This document shows, piece after piece, positions 1 through 9,376 of a stretch of DNA of 64,000 bases. The first letter of the stretch is position 1; the number at the start of each line of letters is the position of its first letter. Both the position numbers and the translations under genes were made by a program. Source of the stretch: Hyphomicrobiales bacterium (GTDB lineage Bacteria; Pseudomonadota; Alphaproteobacteria; Rhizobiales; Beijerinckiaceae); the NCBI GenBank assembly GCA_027489535.1, contig JAIXZO010000019.1:1-64000 (forward strand). The letters are read 5' to 3'. The notes under the pieces were generated by a model. The model worked only from the letters and a program-made list of their open reading frames with translations. It did no database searches and was not told where the DNA came from.

Positions 1-1
1 C

Positions 2-451
2 CGCGAGAAGATGGAGACGCTCGCCCGCGTCGGCCTCGATTATGTCCATGTCGGCCAGCAGGCGACGACGCTCTCGGGGGGCGAGGCACAGCGCGTGAAG
101 CTCTCCAAGGAGCTCTCCAAGCGCGCCACCGGCCGCACCCTCTACATCCTCGACGAGCCGACGACGGGCCTGCATTTCCACGACGTCGCCAAGCTGATGG
201 AAGTGCTCCATGAGCTGGTCGATCAGGGCAATACGGTCGTCGTCATCGAGCACAATCTCGAAGTCGTGAAGACCGCCGACTGGGTCATCGACATGGGCCC
301 CGAAGGCGGCGACGGCGGCGGCCGCATCGTGGCGCAAGGCACGCCCGAAGACGTCGTGAAGGTCGCCGAAAGCCATACCGGCCGCTTTCTCAAGGAAGTT
401 CTCGCCCGCCGCCCGCTCAAGAAGGGCGGAAAGAGGGTCGCCGCGGAGTAA
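2..451 (+). CDS. uvrA: UvrABC excinuclease subunit A, C-terminal part (partial)
   Basis: This is the 3' end of UvrA, the damage-sensing ABC-type ATPase of nucleotide excision repair. The frame is open from base 2, so the gene begins upstream of the window; the ATG at 11 is internal. What is visible is the second nucleotide-binding domain: the signature [11 protein letters not shown], then a Walker B stretch [12 protein letters not shown], and the switch histidine in VVIEHN. The basic tail KKGGKR ends the protein. UvrA pairs with UvrB to scan DNA in the cytoplasm. The LexA-controlled promoter common to this family would lie outside the window. Identification is firm. Confidence 0.96.
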   Translation, partial: REKMETLARVGLDYVHVGQQATTLSGGEAQRVKLSKELSKRATGRTLYILDEPTTGLHFHDVAKLMEVLHELVDQGNTVVVIEHNLEVVKTADWVIDMGPEGGDGGGRIVAQGTPEDVVKVAESHTGRFLKEVLARRPLKKGGKRVAAE

Positions 452-473
452 AAGCCGCACTCCCCCCAATCAC

Positions 474-591
474 CCTGATGGTGAGGAGGCCTGCAAAGCG
501 GGGCGTCTCGAACCATCGGTGGCCGCGGCCCGAAAACCTCGTGGTTCGAGACGGCGCATCGCGCCTCCTCACCATGAGGTTTCAGGATCGT
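474..591. repeat. Family A intergenic repeat, inverted pair (A1)
   Basis: Two halves in opposite orientation flank about 25 unique bases. The left half reads from TGGTGAGGAGGC to GTCTCGAACCAT. The right half reads from GTGGTTCGAGACGGC to CTCCTCACCATGAGG. The arms are mutually complementary, so a transcript could fold into a long hairpin. Related copies lie at 27775-27907, 40061-40179, 41923-41960 and 54069-54110. Confidence 0.85.
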
Positions 592-668
592 CGCCGGCAG
601 GTGTAACGAACGTTGCAGCCCCGGCCCGCCATGCACGTTCGACATGCCCGAAGCGGGGAAACCGTTAA

Positions 669-724
669 CGTTCAGCGCATGGCTGTTAGTCTTCTATAAG
701 TCAGATGCGCGTTCAGCGCATGGC
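669..724. repeat. 15-bp direct repeat pair upstream of DUF1127 gene
   Basis: The 15-mer CGTTCAGCGCATGGC occurs at 669-683 and again at 710-724, 41 bases apart start to start (about four helical turns). It sits 146-201 bases before the DUF1127 start codon, with the A/T-rich stretch CTTCTATAAG between the copies. This spacing fits a pair of operator sites, but that function is inferred. The second copy lies just after a TCAGATGCG stretch absent from the first. Confidence 0.45.
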
Positions 725-869
725 GGAACCGAGCCGTTTCGACCTACACCGCACTGCACCAAAGTTCTATATGCACTGCAACAACGGATGACGCACGCAC
801 GTCGCCGATCACCGCCTGAAGCAGATGCAAAGGGCCTCCCGCAGCGGAGAGCCCACAAAGGAGCCCGCC

Positions 870-1025
870 ATGTTCATCTTCCACTTCGTCGCCGAACGCG
901 TCCGCCGCTGGGCCAACTACCGCCTTACCGTCCGCGAGCTGTCCAAGCTCTCCGACCGCGACCTCAGCGACCTCGGCATCAACCGCACCGAGATCTACCG
1001 CGTCGCCAAGACCGCGACTGCCTGA
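870..1025 (+). CDS. DUF1127 family small protein (YjiS-like)
   Basis: This encodes a 51-residue basic protein. The DUF1127 core is clear: VRRWANYRLTVRELSKLSDR followed by DLSDLGI and a short tail. The open frame extends upstream to 825, but the ATG at 870 has AAAGGAG about five bases before it and gives the usual family length and N-terminus. Members in Rhizobiales are short arginine-rich proteins linked to RNA turnover and to phosphate and carbon metabolism; the exact role here is unknown. It is a stand-alone transcription unit with its own terminator at 1051-1083. The upstream direct repeats suggest regulated expression. Confidence 0.85.
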   Translation: MFIFHFVAERVRRWANYRLTVRELSKLSDRDLSDLGINRTEIYRVAKTATA

Positions 1026-1050
1026 TTTAAACTGCGACATCCCCCTCTTG

Positions 1051-1083
1051 AACGCCCGCCCTCACCGGCGGGCGTTCGCGTTT
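1051..1083 (+). terminator. Rho-independent terminator after DUF1127 gene
   Basis: A perfect 10-bp stem (AACGCCCGCC at 1051-1060 pairing with GGCGGGCGTT at 1067-1076) closes a six-base loop, CTCACC. It is followed by CGCGTTT. The hairpin lies 25 bases after the DUF1127 stop codon and before trmFO, so it should separate the two units. Confidence 0.8.
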
Positions 1084-1115
1084 CCGGCGTTGCCGGGAGA
1101 AGGCGCGCGGCTTAT

Positions 1116-2537
<1,422 letters not shown>

Positions 2538-2544
2538 GACCCGG

Positions 2545-3393
2545 TCAGATCCGGCCGAAGGCCGCAGCGCGCCACAGGCGCAGCGGCTTGGTCCACGCCG
2601 CCACGTCCGGCACGGGCCCGAAAGGATCGGTCCGTCGCTGCAACGCGGTGAGCCAAGGTTCGACCAAGGCGACGGGCGCGAAGGCCGAACGGACGGGCTT
2701 CGGCACGGCCGACCATTCCGCCCGCGCTTCGTCGAGGCGACGCGCCGCCAGAGCCCGCAGCTCTTCCAATGCGGCCAAGAGCCCGGGCGACGAACGTCCC
2801 GCAAGAATGTCGGCATGCGCGACGCCGTGGCGCTCCGTCACGTCCTTCGGCAGCATCACGCGCCCCCGGCTCGCGTGCCAAGAAAAGGCGCGCAACAGCC
2901 CCGCCAGCGCATAAGCCACCCCGGCATGTCCCGCGACGGAGGCCGGGCCGGCGTCCCCGCCGTCTGCGAGAACGAGACTCGCGAGGCGCAGCAGCGACGA
3001 GGACGTCTCGCCGCAATAGCCTTCAAGATCGTTCAGCGTGGGCGGCGGATCGTCGTAGAGGTCGCCGGTGCGCGCCTCGATCAAATCGAGAAAGGGCTTC
3101 AGCGGCAGCCGATAGGTCGAAACGGTATCGAGCAGCGCGGCCGCGGTCGGGTTGGCGCGCACGTCGCCGTGGCTCCGCCCTTCGAGCGCGTCGCGCCACC
3201 ATTGCAGGCGGATTTCACCCGGCAGCGGCTCGGAGACGAGATCGCGGATGCGGGCCGCTTCGAGATTGAACGCGTAGATCGCGACGACGGCGGGACGCTT
3301 GTCCGCGGGCAGGAAACGCGTCGCGAGGTGCCGGTCGGGGTCGCCCTCGGCCAACAGGGCGTCGCAAAGCGCAAACGGATCGGCGCCGTCCAT
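2545..3393 (-). CDS. Squalene/phytoene synthase family protein
   Basis: This 282-residue protein belongs to the trans-isoprenyl diphosphate synthase (head-to-head) superfamily. The family core is visible in RIRDLVSEPLPGEIRLQWWRDAL, and in the helical segment ending GETSSSLLRLASLVL. The canonical pair of DxxxD aspartate motifs of true squalene or phytoene synthases is not clearly present. That, and its place behind secDF, makes it closer to the NDUFAF6-like group, whose mitochondrial member helps assemble respiratory complex I. No carotenoid or hopanoid genes lie nearby. It is the last gene of the yajC-secD-secF run, ten bases after the Mth938-like gene. A catalytic role is therefore uncertain. 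Confidence 0.85.
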   Translation of the reverse strand: MDGADPFALCDALLAEGDPDRHLATRFLPADKRPAVVAIYAFNLEAARIRDLVSEPLPGEIRLQWWRDALEGRSHGDVRANPTAAALLDTVSTYRLPLKPFLDLIEARTGDLYDDPPPTLNDLEGYCGETSSSLLRLASLVLADGGDAGPASVAGHAGVAYALAGLLRAFSWHASRGRVMLPKDVTERHGVAHADILAGRSSPGLLAALEELRALAARRLDEARAEWSAVPKPVRSAFAPVALVEPWLTALQRRTDPFGPVPDVAAWTKPLRLWRAAAFGRI

Positions 3394-3403
3394 CGCGCGG
3401 GCC

Positions 3404-3790
3404 TCAGCCGACCGCGAGCAGCGCGGCGGCCACCCGGCGGTTTTCCGCGACCATGATGTTGTAGATGCGCGCCGCGGACCCGGTCGACATCACGTCGATC
3501 GCCATGTTGCCCTGTTTCAGCCGCGCCCGAACGCTTTCGTCGAGAAATGCGATTTCCGGGCCTGCGCCGATCAGCAAGGTATCGATGTCGTCGGCCTCGG
3601 CCATCACCTGCGCGAAGGCCGCGAAGGTGAAGTCCGCCGGCGTCACGGCAGCCCAGGCATGCACGCCCGAAGGAAGCGCGAGGATCGAGCCGCGATGCGA
3701 CATATCCGCGAAGCGGAAGCCGCCGTTGCCGTAGGCGTCGATGACGTGACGGCCCGGTACGAAGCCTTCGTGCAGCCGGCCCGCATTCAT
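3404..3790 (-). CDS. Mth938-like domain-containing protein
   Basis: This gene encodes a 128-residue soluble protein of the Mth938/NDUFAF3-like family. The fold signatures include GGFRFADMSHRGSILAL near residues 23-39 and LLIGAGPEIAFL near 72-83. Its start ATG overlaps the stop of secF in an ATGA (3787-3790), which defines the start and implies coupled translation; a longer upstream reading frame is secF antisense context only. The eukaryotic relative NDUFAF3 takes part in complex I assembly. Here the neighbour is also NDUFAF6-like, so the pair may share a respiratory-assembly role, but that is inference. Confidence 0.85.
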   Translation of the reverse strand: MNAGRLHEGFVPGRHVIDAYGNGGFRFADMSHRGSILALPSGVHAWAAVTPADFTFAAFAQVMAEADDIDTLLIGAGPEIAFLDESVRARLKQGNMAIDVMSTGSAARIYNIMVAENRRVAAALLAVG

Positions 3791-4731
3791 TGGGCGGCGA
3801 CGGGAGCCTGTTCCCGCTCGGCCGCTTCGACCTCGCCCGCATTGCGCAGACCGAGATAGATCAGCACGGGCGCGGCGATGAAGATCGACGAATAGGTTCC
3901 CACGATCACGCCGAACAGCATCGCGTAGCTGAAGCTCTGGATCACCGGACCGCCGAAGATCACCAGAGCGAGCAGCGCCAAAATGGTAGTCACGGACGTC
4001 GTGATGGTGCGCGACAGCGTGGAATTGATCGAAAGGTCGAGCAATTCTCCGGCGGGCATTTTCTTGTATTTGCGCAGCAATTCGCGGATGCGGTCGAACA
4101 CCACCACCGTGTCGTTCAACGAATAGCCGACGATGGTGAGGATGGCCGCGATCGAGGTCATGTTGAACTCGATCTGCGAGATCGCGAAAAAGCCGATCGT
4201 GAGCACGAGGTCGTGCATCGTCGCGATGATCGCGCCGACCGCGAACTGCCACTCGAAGCGGAACCAGAGATAGACCAGCACGGCGATCAGCGAGAGCACC
4301 ACGCCGAGCGTGCCCGACTGCACGAGTTCGCCGGAAACGCGCGGACCGACGACTTCGACGCGACGGAATTCATAGGCATTCTCGAAGACGCCCTTCACCT
4401 TTTCCATCGCCTGCTGCTGGCCGCGCTCGCCGCCGGGCTGCAGGCCGAAGCGGATTGAGACGCCGCCCTGTTCGCCGAAGCCCTGCACTTCGACCTCGCC
4501 CAAGGCGAGATCATGCGTCGCCTCGCGCACGGTGCCGATATCGGCCTTGCCGGACTTCGCCTGCATCTCGATGAGCGTGCCGCCGGTGAAGTCGATGCCG
4601 AAATTCATGCTGATCATGAAGAAGGACAGCACGGCGACGACGGACAGCACGGCCGAAAGCGGGAAGCTCGCGCGCCGGAAGCGCATGAAGCCGAACTTCG
4701 TGTCGTCGGGGATGATGCGGAGGAGTTTCAT
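3787..4731 (-). CDS. secF: Protein translocase subunit SecF
   Basis: SecF, with SecD, uses the proton motive force to help pull preproteins through SecYEG. The N-terminal membrane helix is followed by GIDFTGGTLIEM (near residues 45-56), the hallmark of the SecD/SecF periplasmic domain. Five more helices follow, including the conserved stretch YSLNDTVVVFDRIRE. The ATG at 4731 gives the family start MKLLRIIP and follows GGAG; the frame is open further upstream, but that part overlaps secD. The length is 314 residues. The gene lies 14 bases after secD. Confidence 0.96.
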   Translation of the reverse strand: MKLLRIIPDDTKFGFMRFRRASFPLSAVLSVVAVLSFFMISMNFGIDFTGGTLIEMQAKSGKADIGTVREATHDLALGEVEVQGFGEQGGVSIRFGLQPGGERGQQQAMEKVKGVFENAYEFRRVEVVGPRVSGELVQSGTLGVVLSLIAVLVYLWFRFEWQFAVGAIIATMHDLVLTIGFFAISQIEFNMTSIAAILTIVGYSLNDTVVVFDRIRELLRKYKKMPAGELLDLSINSTLSRTITTSVTTILALLALVIFGGPVIQSFSYAMLFGVIVGTYSSIFIAAPVLIYLGLRNAGEVEAAEREQAPVAAQ

Positions 4732-4745
4732 GGGATCGTCTCCGC

Positions 4746-6356
4746 TCAGAAGGGAATGCGCGTCGGGCGCGCGGTCCGATACCACAGGGCGATCATCATG
4801 CGCGTCATCGTCACGGCGGTCACCACCGTGGTGATGATGCCGAAGATCATCGTGACGGCGAAGCCGCGCACCGGACCGGAGCCGAGCATGAACAAGATCA
4901 CGGCGGCGATGAACATCGTGACGTTGGAGTCGATGATCGTGGCGAAGGCGCGGGTGAAGCCCGCTTCCAACGAAGCCGTCATGCTGCGGCCCGCCCTCGC
5001 CTCCTCGCGGATGCGCTCATAGATCAGCACGTTCGAGTCCACCGCCGTGCCGATGGTGAGCACGATGCCCGCGATGCCCGGCAGCGTCAGCGTGGAACCG
5101 ACCAGCGCCATCAGCGCGAAGATCATCACCACGTGGATCACAAGCGCGATGTTGGCGAACAATCCGAACAGGCCGTAGGTGGCGAAGATGAAGCCCACGA
5201 CGAGCGCGGTGCCGACATAGGTCGCGATCTTGCCCGCCTCGATCGAGTCCTGACCGAGGCCGGGGCCGACGGTGCGTTCCTCGACGATGGTGAGGGGCGC
5301 GGGAAGCGCGCCGGCGCGCAGCAAAATGGCGAGATTGTTGGCCTGCTCCACCGTGAAGCGGCCGGAAATCTGGCCCGAACCGCCGGTAATCGCGGTCTGG
5401 ATGCGCGGAGCTGAGACGACCTTCTTGTCGAGCACGATGGCGAACAGCCGGCCCACATTCTCGGTGGTCGCCTGCCCGAAGCGCTGCGCGCCGCGCACGT
5501 TGAAGCGGAAATTAACGATGGGCTCGCCCGAACGGCCGTCGAAGGCGGGCTGCGCGTCGATCAGGTCTTCGCCCTGCACGATCACGCGGCGTTCGATGGG
5601 CAGGGAGCCTCCGCCGTCGGCATTGGGCAACACCTCGACGTCGCCGGGCGCGGCGCTCGCCTCGGCCACGAAGCGGAATTCGAGCTGCGCGGTGGTGCCG
5701 AGGATTTCCTTCAGCCGACGCGGGTCCTGGAGGCCCGGCACCTGCACGAGAATGCGGTCGATGCCTTGGCGCTGGATGTTCGGCTCGGTGGTGCCGAGCG
5801 CGTCGACCCGGCGGCGCAGCACTTCGATGGCCTGATCGATGGCCTTGCGCACGCGCTCGTTGATGCCCGCCTCGGTCAGGGCGAGCGTCAGCAGGCCGTC
5901 GGGCGATTCGGTCAGCTCCATCGCCGCCGCCCCGGTGCCGCCCATCATGGCGGCGCCCGCGGGCGCGATGATCTCGCGCAGCTTCGGCAGGATGCGCGCA
6001 CGCTCGGCCGGGTCGCCCACGCGCACCGTCACGCCGCGCGCCTGCACGCCGATGCCGCCCGCGAGCGAAACGCGCTCCTCGCGCAGGATGCGGCGCACGT
6101 CGTCGCGCATCGCATTGACCTGCGTGCGGATGATCGCGGGCGTTTCAACTTCGAGAAGCACGTGCGAGCCGCCCTGAAGGTCGAGCCCGAGCGTGATCGC
6201 CTGATGCGGCACGATCCACTTCGGCAGCCAGGAGGGAATCGCCCCGGCAATGCCGTCGCGCTGCGCCGGGCTCAGCACGCTCGGCAGCGCGAACAGGAAC
6301 GAGCCCAGCGCGAGCAGCAGGACGGAAGCCGTCTTCAAACGGGAAAAGCGCAGCAT
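4746..6356 (-). CDS. secD: Protein translocase subunit SecD
   Basis: SecD is a 536-residue RND-type inner-membrane protein. One N-terminal helix (SVLLLALGSFLFALPSVL) precedes the motif TLGLDLQGGSHVLLEVE. A large periplasmic P1 domain follows, containing the paired signature RRRVDALGTTEPNIQRQG and the head region with INFRFN-like strands. The C-terminal five helices include the conserved GTAVDSNVLIYERIREE. The order yajC-secD-secF is the ancestral operon. Upstream spacing to yajC is 35 bases, and no strong Shine-Dalgarno was seen at the ideal distance. Confidence 0.97.
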   Translation of the reverse strand: MLRFSRLKTASVLLLALGSFLFALPSVLSPAQRDGIAGAIPSWLPKWIVPHQAITLGLDLQGGSHVLLEVETPAIIRTQVNAMRDDVRRILREERVSLAGGIGVQARGVTVRVGDPAERARILPKLREIIAPAGAAMMGGTGAAAMELTESPDGLLTLALTEAGINERVRKAIDQAIEVLRRRVDALGTTEPNIQRQGIDRILVQVPGLQDPRRLKEILGTTAQLEFRFVAEASAAPGDVEVLPNADGGGSLPIERRVIVQGEDLIDAQPAFDGRSGEPIVNFRFNVRGAQRFGQATTENVGRLFAIVLDKKVVSAPRIQTAITGGSGQISGRFTVEQANNLAILLRAGALPAPLTIVEERTVGPGLGQDSIEAGKIATYVGTALVVGFIFATYGLFGLFANIALVIHVVMIFALMALVGSTLTLPGIAGIVLTIGTAVDSNVLIYERIREEARAGRSMTASLEAGFTRAFATIIDSNVTMFIAAVILFMLGSGPVRGFAVTMIFGIITTVVTAVTMTRMMIALWYRTARPTRIPF

Positions 6357-6391
6357 GATCGTGAAGCGACCCTTGTCGGGAGTTCAGGACG

Positions 6392-6718
6392 TCAGGACTT
6401 GACCGGCTCGGACTTGGAGCGGACCTCGGCGATCATGGCGCGCAGCACGCGGATCTTCACGCCTTCGCCGGCCTCGATCTCCATTTCGGCATCGTCCGAC
6501 ACCTTGGTGACCTTGCCGACGATGCCGCCGGACATGACCACCACGTCGCCGCGACGCACGTTCTTGATCATTTCCTGATGTTCGCGCGCGCGCTTCTGCT
6601 GCGGGCGGATGATCAGGAAATACATGATCACGAAGATCAGCACGAAGGGCACGATCTGCATCAGCATGTCGGCGCCGCCGGCGGGGCCGGCGCTCTGGGC
6701 GAAAGCGGGAGTGATCAA
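6392..6718 (-). CDS. yajC: Preprotein translocase accessory subunit YajC
   Basis: YajC is a small single-span membrane protein that associates with SecDF. The single helix is IVPFVLIFVIMYFLIIRPQQ, followed by the conserved basic KRAREHQEMIKNVRRGDVV and a small barrel-like domain. The start is chosen at a TTG (6718): it gives the typical family N-terminus (MITPAFAQ) and has GGAG seven bases upstream, whereas the longer open frame would read through upstream non-coding sequence. The predicted length is 108 residues, normal for the family. It is the first gene of the sec operon and is divergent from the DUF815 ATPase gene. Confidence 0.9.
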   Translation of the reverse strand: MITPAFAQSAGPAGGADMLMQIVPFVLIFVIMYFLIIRPQQKRAREHQEMIKNVRRGDVVVMSGGIVGKVTKVSDDAEMEIEAGEGVKIRVLRAMIAEVRSKSEPVKS

Positions 6719-6891
6719 GGCGATTCTCCGAAAAGATGGGCGGAGGCGAAAGCCCCCGAAGCGGCGCGGACTATAGCGACGGGTCCCGCGAAAGCAAATG
6801 AAACGCCGTGTCGCGCCCGCTCGATGGACGCGCCGCCCGCAGGCGATTATCACAAGCGCCGACCGGACCATACGCGACGGAAGAAGCGCCG

Positions 6892-7764
6892 ATGAACAGC
6901 CCCGCCCCCGCCGACCTCGCCCTCCTGCTCGGCCGAATCGCCGATGCGCTGGATCGCCTCGCCCCGCCCTCCGCCGTCGCGGCGGATTTCGAGGCCGCCG
7001 ACGCCTTCGTCTGGCATCCCTCGCCGCCCCGCCTCGCGCCCGTGCCGAAGGTGAACCGCGTCGAGATGATGCTGCTCAAGGGCATCGACAACGTCCGCGA
7101 TCAGCTCACCGACAACACCGAGCGTTTCGCCCGCGGCCTCCCGGCCAACAACGCCTTGCTGTGGGGCGCGCGCGGCATGGGCAAGTCCTCGCTCGTCAAG
7201 GCGGCCCACGCGGCCGCCGCCCGCCTGCCCGGCGCGCCGCCGCTCAAGCTCGTCGAAATCCATCGCGAGGACATCGACAGTCTTCCGGTGCTGATGAACG
7301 TGATGCGCAGCGCGCCCTGCCGCTTCATCGTGTTCTGCGACGACCTCTCCTTCGACGTCACCGACACGTCCTACAAGTCGCTGAAGGCGGTGTTGGAGGG
7401 CGGCATCGAGGGCCGGCCGGACAACGTCATCTTCTACGCCACGTCCAACCGCCGCCATCTGCTGCCGCGCGACATGATGGACAACGAGCGTTCGACCTCG
7501 GTGAACCCCGGCGAAGCCATCGAGGAGAAGACCTCGCTGTCGGACCGATTCGGCCTGTGGCTCGGTTTCCACAAATGCAGTCAGGACGAGTATCTGGAGA
7601 TGGTGAACGGCTATGCCGCGCATTTCCGGCTCGATGCCGATCCCGAGACGATGCGCCACGAGGCGCTGGAATGGTCGATCACGCGCGCCTCGCGCTCCGG
7701 CCGTACCGCTTGGCAGTTCATCCAAGACCTCGCCGGCCGCATGGGCCGACCGCTCGAGGCGTAA
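6892..7764 (+). CDS. DUF815 family AAA ATPase
   Basis: This encodes a 290-residue P-loop ATPase. The Walker A motif is GARGMGKSSLVKA, the Walker B region is RFIVFCDDLSF, and YATSNRRHL is a sensor-like segment. The family (DUF815) is widespread in Proteobacteria and related to the AAA+ helicase-loader group, but no substrate is established. The ATG at 6892 gives the usual start MNSPAPADLALLLGRI; the frame is open to 6808 without supporting signals. It is divergent from yajC and convergent with the LytM lipoprotein gene, and this position beside yajC is common in Rhizobiales. Confidence 0.88.
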   Translation: MNSPAPADLALLLGRIADALDRLAPPSAVAADFEAADAFVWHPSPPRLAPVPKVNRVEMMLLKGIDNVRDQLTDNTERFARGLPANNALLWGARGMGKSSLVKAAHAAAARLPGAPPLKLVEIHREDIDSLPVLMNVMRSAPCRFIVFCDDLSFDVTDTSYKSLKAVLEGGIEGRPDNVIFYATSNRRHLLPRDMMDNERSTSVNPGEAIEEKTSLSDRFGLWLGFHKCSQDEYLEMVNGYAAHFRLDADPETMRHEALEWSITRASRSGRTAWQFIQDLAGRMGRPLEA

Positions 7765-7770
7765 TCGCCC

Positions 7771-7881
7771 ACGAAAAAGGACGGTCGATCGCTCGACCCC
7801 AGGCCTTCAAACGAAAAAGGGAGGTCGATCGCTCGACCCAGGCCTTCAAACGAAAAAGGGAGGTCGATCGCTCGACCTCCC
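7771..7881. repeat. Tandem 39-40 bp repeats, each a hairpin
   Basis: The unit begins ACGAAAAAGG, continues with GGTCGATCGCTCGACC, and ends with AGGCCTTCAA. It is present at 7771-7810, 7811-7849 and, without its last part, 7850-7881. Each copy contains a hairpin: GGTCGA, loop TCGC, TCGACC. Read on the minus strand, each hairpin is followed by a run of T. The last copy has the longest stem (10 bp) and looks like a working terminator of the LytM gene; the other two are near-copies. Copies differ at only a few bases, so the duplication looks recent. Confidence 0.9.
7853..7881 (-). terminator. Rho-independent terminator of the LytM lipoprotein gene
   Basis: On the minus strand a perfect 10-bp stem (bases 7881-7872 with 7867-7858, GGGAGGTCGA with TCGACCTCCC) closes a four-base loop and is followed by five T (7857-7853). 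It lies 46 bases beyond the stop of the LytM gene at 7928. Two further copies of the shorter stem follow in the tandem repeat. Confidence 0.85.
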
Positions 7882-7927
7882 TCCCGGGACGCTTCGTTTG
7901 GGTGACCCGCGGACCGGAGAACCCCGA

Positions 7928-9268
7928 TCAGTTGCCCGACAGGAATTCCAAGGGATCTACGGGCGTCTGGCCCTTGCGGATTTCAAAGCGCAGCTGCGGC
8001 GACTGCACGTTGCCGGTCTGGCCGGAGGTGGCGATCACCTGACCGCGCTTCACCTGCTCGCCGCGCTTCACCTTCAAGTCGCCGTTGTGGGCGTAGACGG
8101 TGACGTAGCCGTTGTCGTGCCGGATGAGCACGAGATTGCCGTAGCCCTTCAGCTCGTTGCCCGCATAGCCCACGGTGCCGCCCTCGGCCGCCTTCACCGG
8201 GGTGCCTTCCGGCACGGCGATGTTGATGCCGTCGCTCTGCTGGCCCGCCTTGTTGCCGAAGCCCGTGATGACGCGGCCGCGCGCCGGCCAACGGAACTCG
8301 TTCGAGGCGGAAGCCTTCTCCGGCACGATCGCGGCGGTCGTTTCCGGTGCTGCGGCGGCGGGCGCGGCGGCAGGCGCAGCCTTGGCGTCGGCCTTCGCGG
8401 CCTTCGGGTCGGGCTTGCCGGTCTTCGGATCGATCTTGGTTTCGGCCTTCGCGTCCGCCTTCGCAGGCTCGGCGGTCTTGGCCGCAGTCTTCGGGTCGGG
8501 CTTCGTCGGCTCGACCGAAGCGACCTGCATCGGCTTGCTGGGCTGCGCTGCGGCGACGGGCGCAACCGGCTTTCCGCCGACGGGCGGCTGCAAGGTCTGG
8601 GGCTGCGCCGCGGCGACCTTGCCGTTCGCGTGCGCCGTCTGGGCGGCCGCAGGAGCGGCCGCGGGCGTCTTTGCGGGAGCGGCGGTCGCGACAGGCACGA
8701 CGGCTTTCGCTGCGGGAGCCGCGGCGACCGCGTTGTAGACCGGGATCACGACCTTCTGGCCCGCCGCGGGCTGGGCGTTGCCGGCCAGATTGTTGGCCGA
8801 GCGGAGCGCGGCTTCCGGCACGCCGTAACGGTTCGCAAGCGTCTTCAGCGTCTCGCCCTGACCGAGCGTGACGGGCGTGCCGCCCTGCGCCGACCAACCG
8901 GCGGCCGCCGTGGAGACCGCCGGGGCGGCGGCGCTCGAAGCGGCGTTCCGCGCCGGGCCGAGCGACGAGGGCAATGCGGTCGGCGCAGGAAGCGGAGCGG
9001 AGGCGACGGAGGGCGCGCCGAGCGGAGCGGACGAGACCTGGCCGACCGCCGGAGACGGCGTGCCGTAGGTGGGCGCGGGCTGGGAAACCGAGGCCGTCGT
9101 CTGGGACTTGTCGTCGAAGCGCGACGAGCCGCCGAAGGGATTGGAGAAAGGATTGTCGTTGAAGCGGACCACGTCCGATCCGCATGCGGCGGCGGCTCCG
9201 CCGATGACGGCGACCATGCACACACGGGAAAGCGTACGCATCGAAACGAACGACCTGAGATGACGCAT
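7928..9268 (-). CDS. LysM and degenerate LytM (M23) domain lipoprotein, NlpD-like
   Basis: This is a cell-envelope protein predicted to help activate amidases that split daughter cells. The N-terminus has a lipoprotein-type signal with Cys29 in AAAACGSD. A LysM domain lies in the middle (GETLKTLANRYGVPEAALRS), then an alanine/lysine/proline-rich linker. The C-terminal M23 fold covers residues 325-446. Three zinc-ligand positions are lost: the HxxxD motif reads SDGIN and the HxH motif reads QLR; only the histidine in VYAHNG remains. Catalysis is therefore unlikely, as in NlpD, EnvC and DipM. The start at 9268 is preferred; GTG or ATG options exist at 9346 and 9241. It closes the surE-pcm run. 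Confidence 0.88.
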   Translation of the reverse strand: MRHLRSFVSMRTLSRVCMVAVIGGAAAACGSDVVRFNDNPFSNPFGGSSRFDDKSQTTASVSQPAPTYGTPSPAVGQVSSAPLGAPSVASAPLPAPTALPSSLGPARNAASSAAAPAVSTAAAGWSAQGGTPVTLGQGETLKTLANRYGVPEAALRSANNLAGNAQPAAGQKVVIPVYNAVAAAPAAKAVVPVATAAPAKTPAAAPAAAQTAHANGKVAAAQPQTLQPPVGGKPVAPVAAAQPSKPMQVASVEPTKPDPKTAAKTAEPAKADAKAETKIDPKTGKPDPKAAKADAKAAPAAAPAAAAPETTAAIVPEKASASNEFRWPARGRVITGFGNKAGQQSDGINIAVPEGTPVKAAEGGTVGYAGNELKGYGNLVLIRHDNGYVTVYAHNGDLKVKRGEQVKRGQVIATSGQTGNVQSPQLRFEIRKGQTPVDPLEFLSGN

Positions 9269-9376
9269 CACGCGACCCCGACACCGAAACTCTACTGTCG
9301 TCAGTAAAATCAGGTTTGGGTTAAGGATCCGTTGAAGCGTGGCCATTGCCGTAGGGGCAGGTCACGTCGAAATTCG

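Larger units (their letters stand above)
452..869. other. Intergenic region uvrA to DUF1127 gene
   Basis: This 418-base gap holds the inverted pair of family A repeat halves (474-591) and two copies of a 15-base direct repeat (669-683 and 710-724). The rest is lower-GC sequence that probably carries the promoter of the DUF1127 gene. No convincing coding frame was seen; the frames across it mostly consist of repeat sequence. Confidence 0.7.

Noticed and set aside
452-869. tRNA or other structured RNA in the larger intergenic gaps
   Set aside because: No tRNA cloverleaf or CCA end was seen in any large gap. The folding potential comes from the palindromic repeats.
2545-3393. Carotenoid or hopanoid biosynthesis cluster
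   Set aside because: Only one squalene/phytoene-synthase-like gene is present, it lacks clear aspartate motifs, and its neighbours are secretion genes.
7771-7881. Direct repeats that could be a CRISPR array
   Set aside because: The units touch each other with no unique spacers, each contains a hairpin with T-run, and no cas gene is near.
9269-9376. CtrA or promoter motif in the TTAACC stretch upstream of the LytM gene
   Set aside because: The sequence has one TTAACC but no second half site at the right distance, so no site was annotated.
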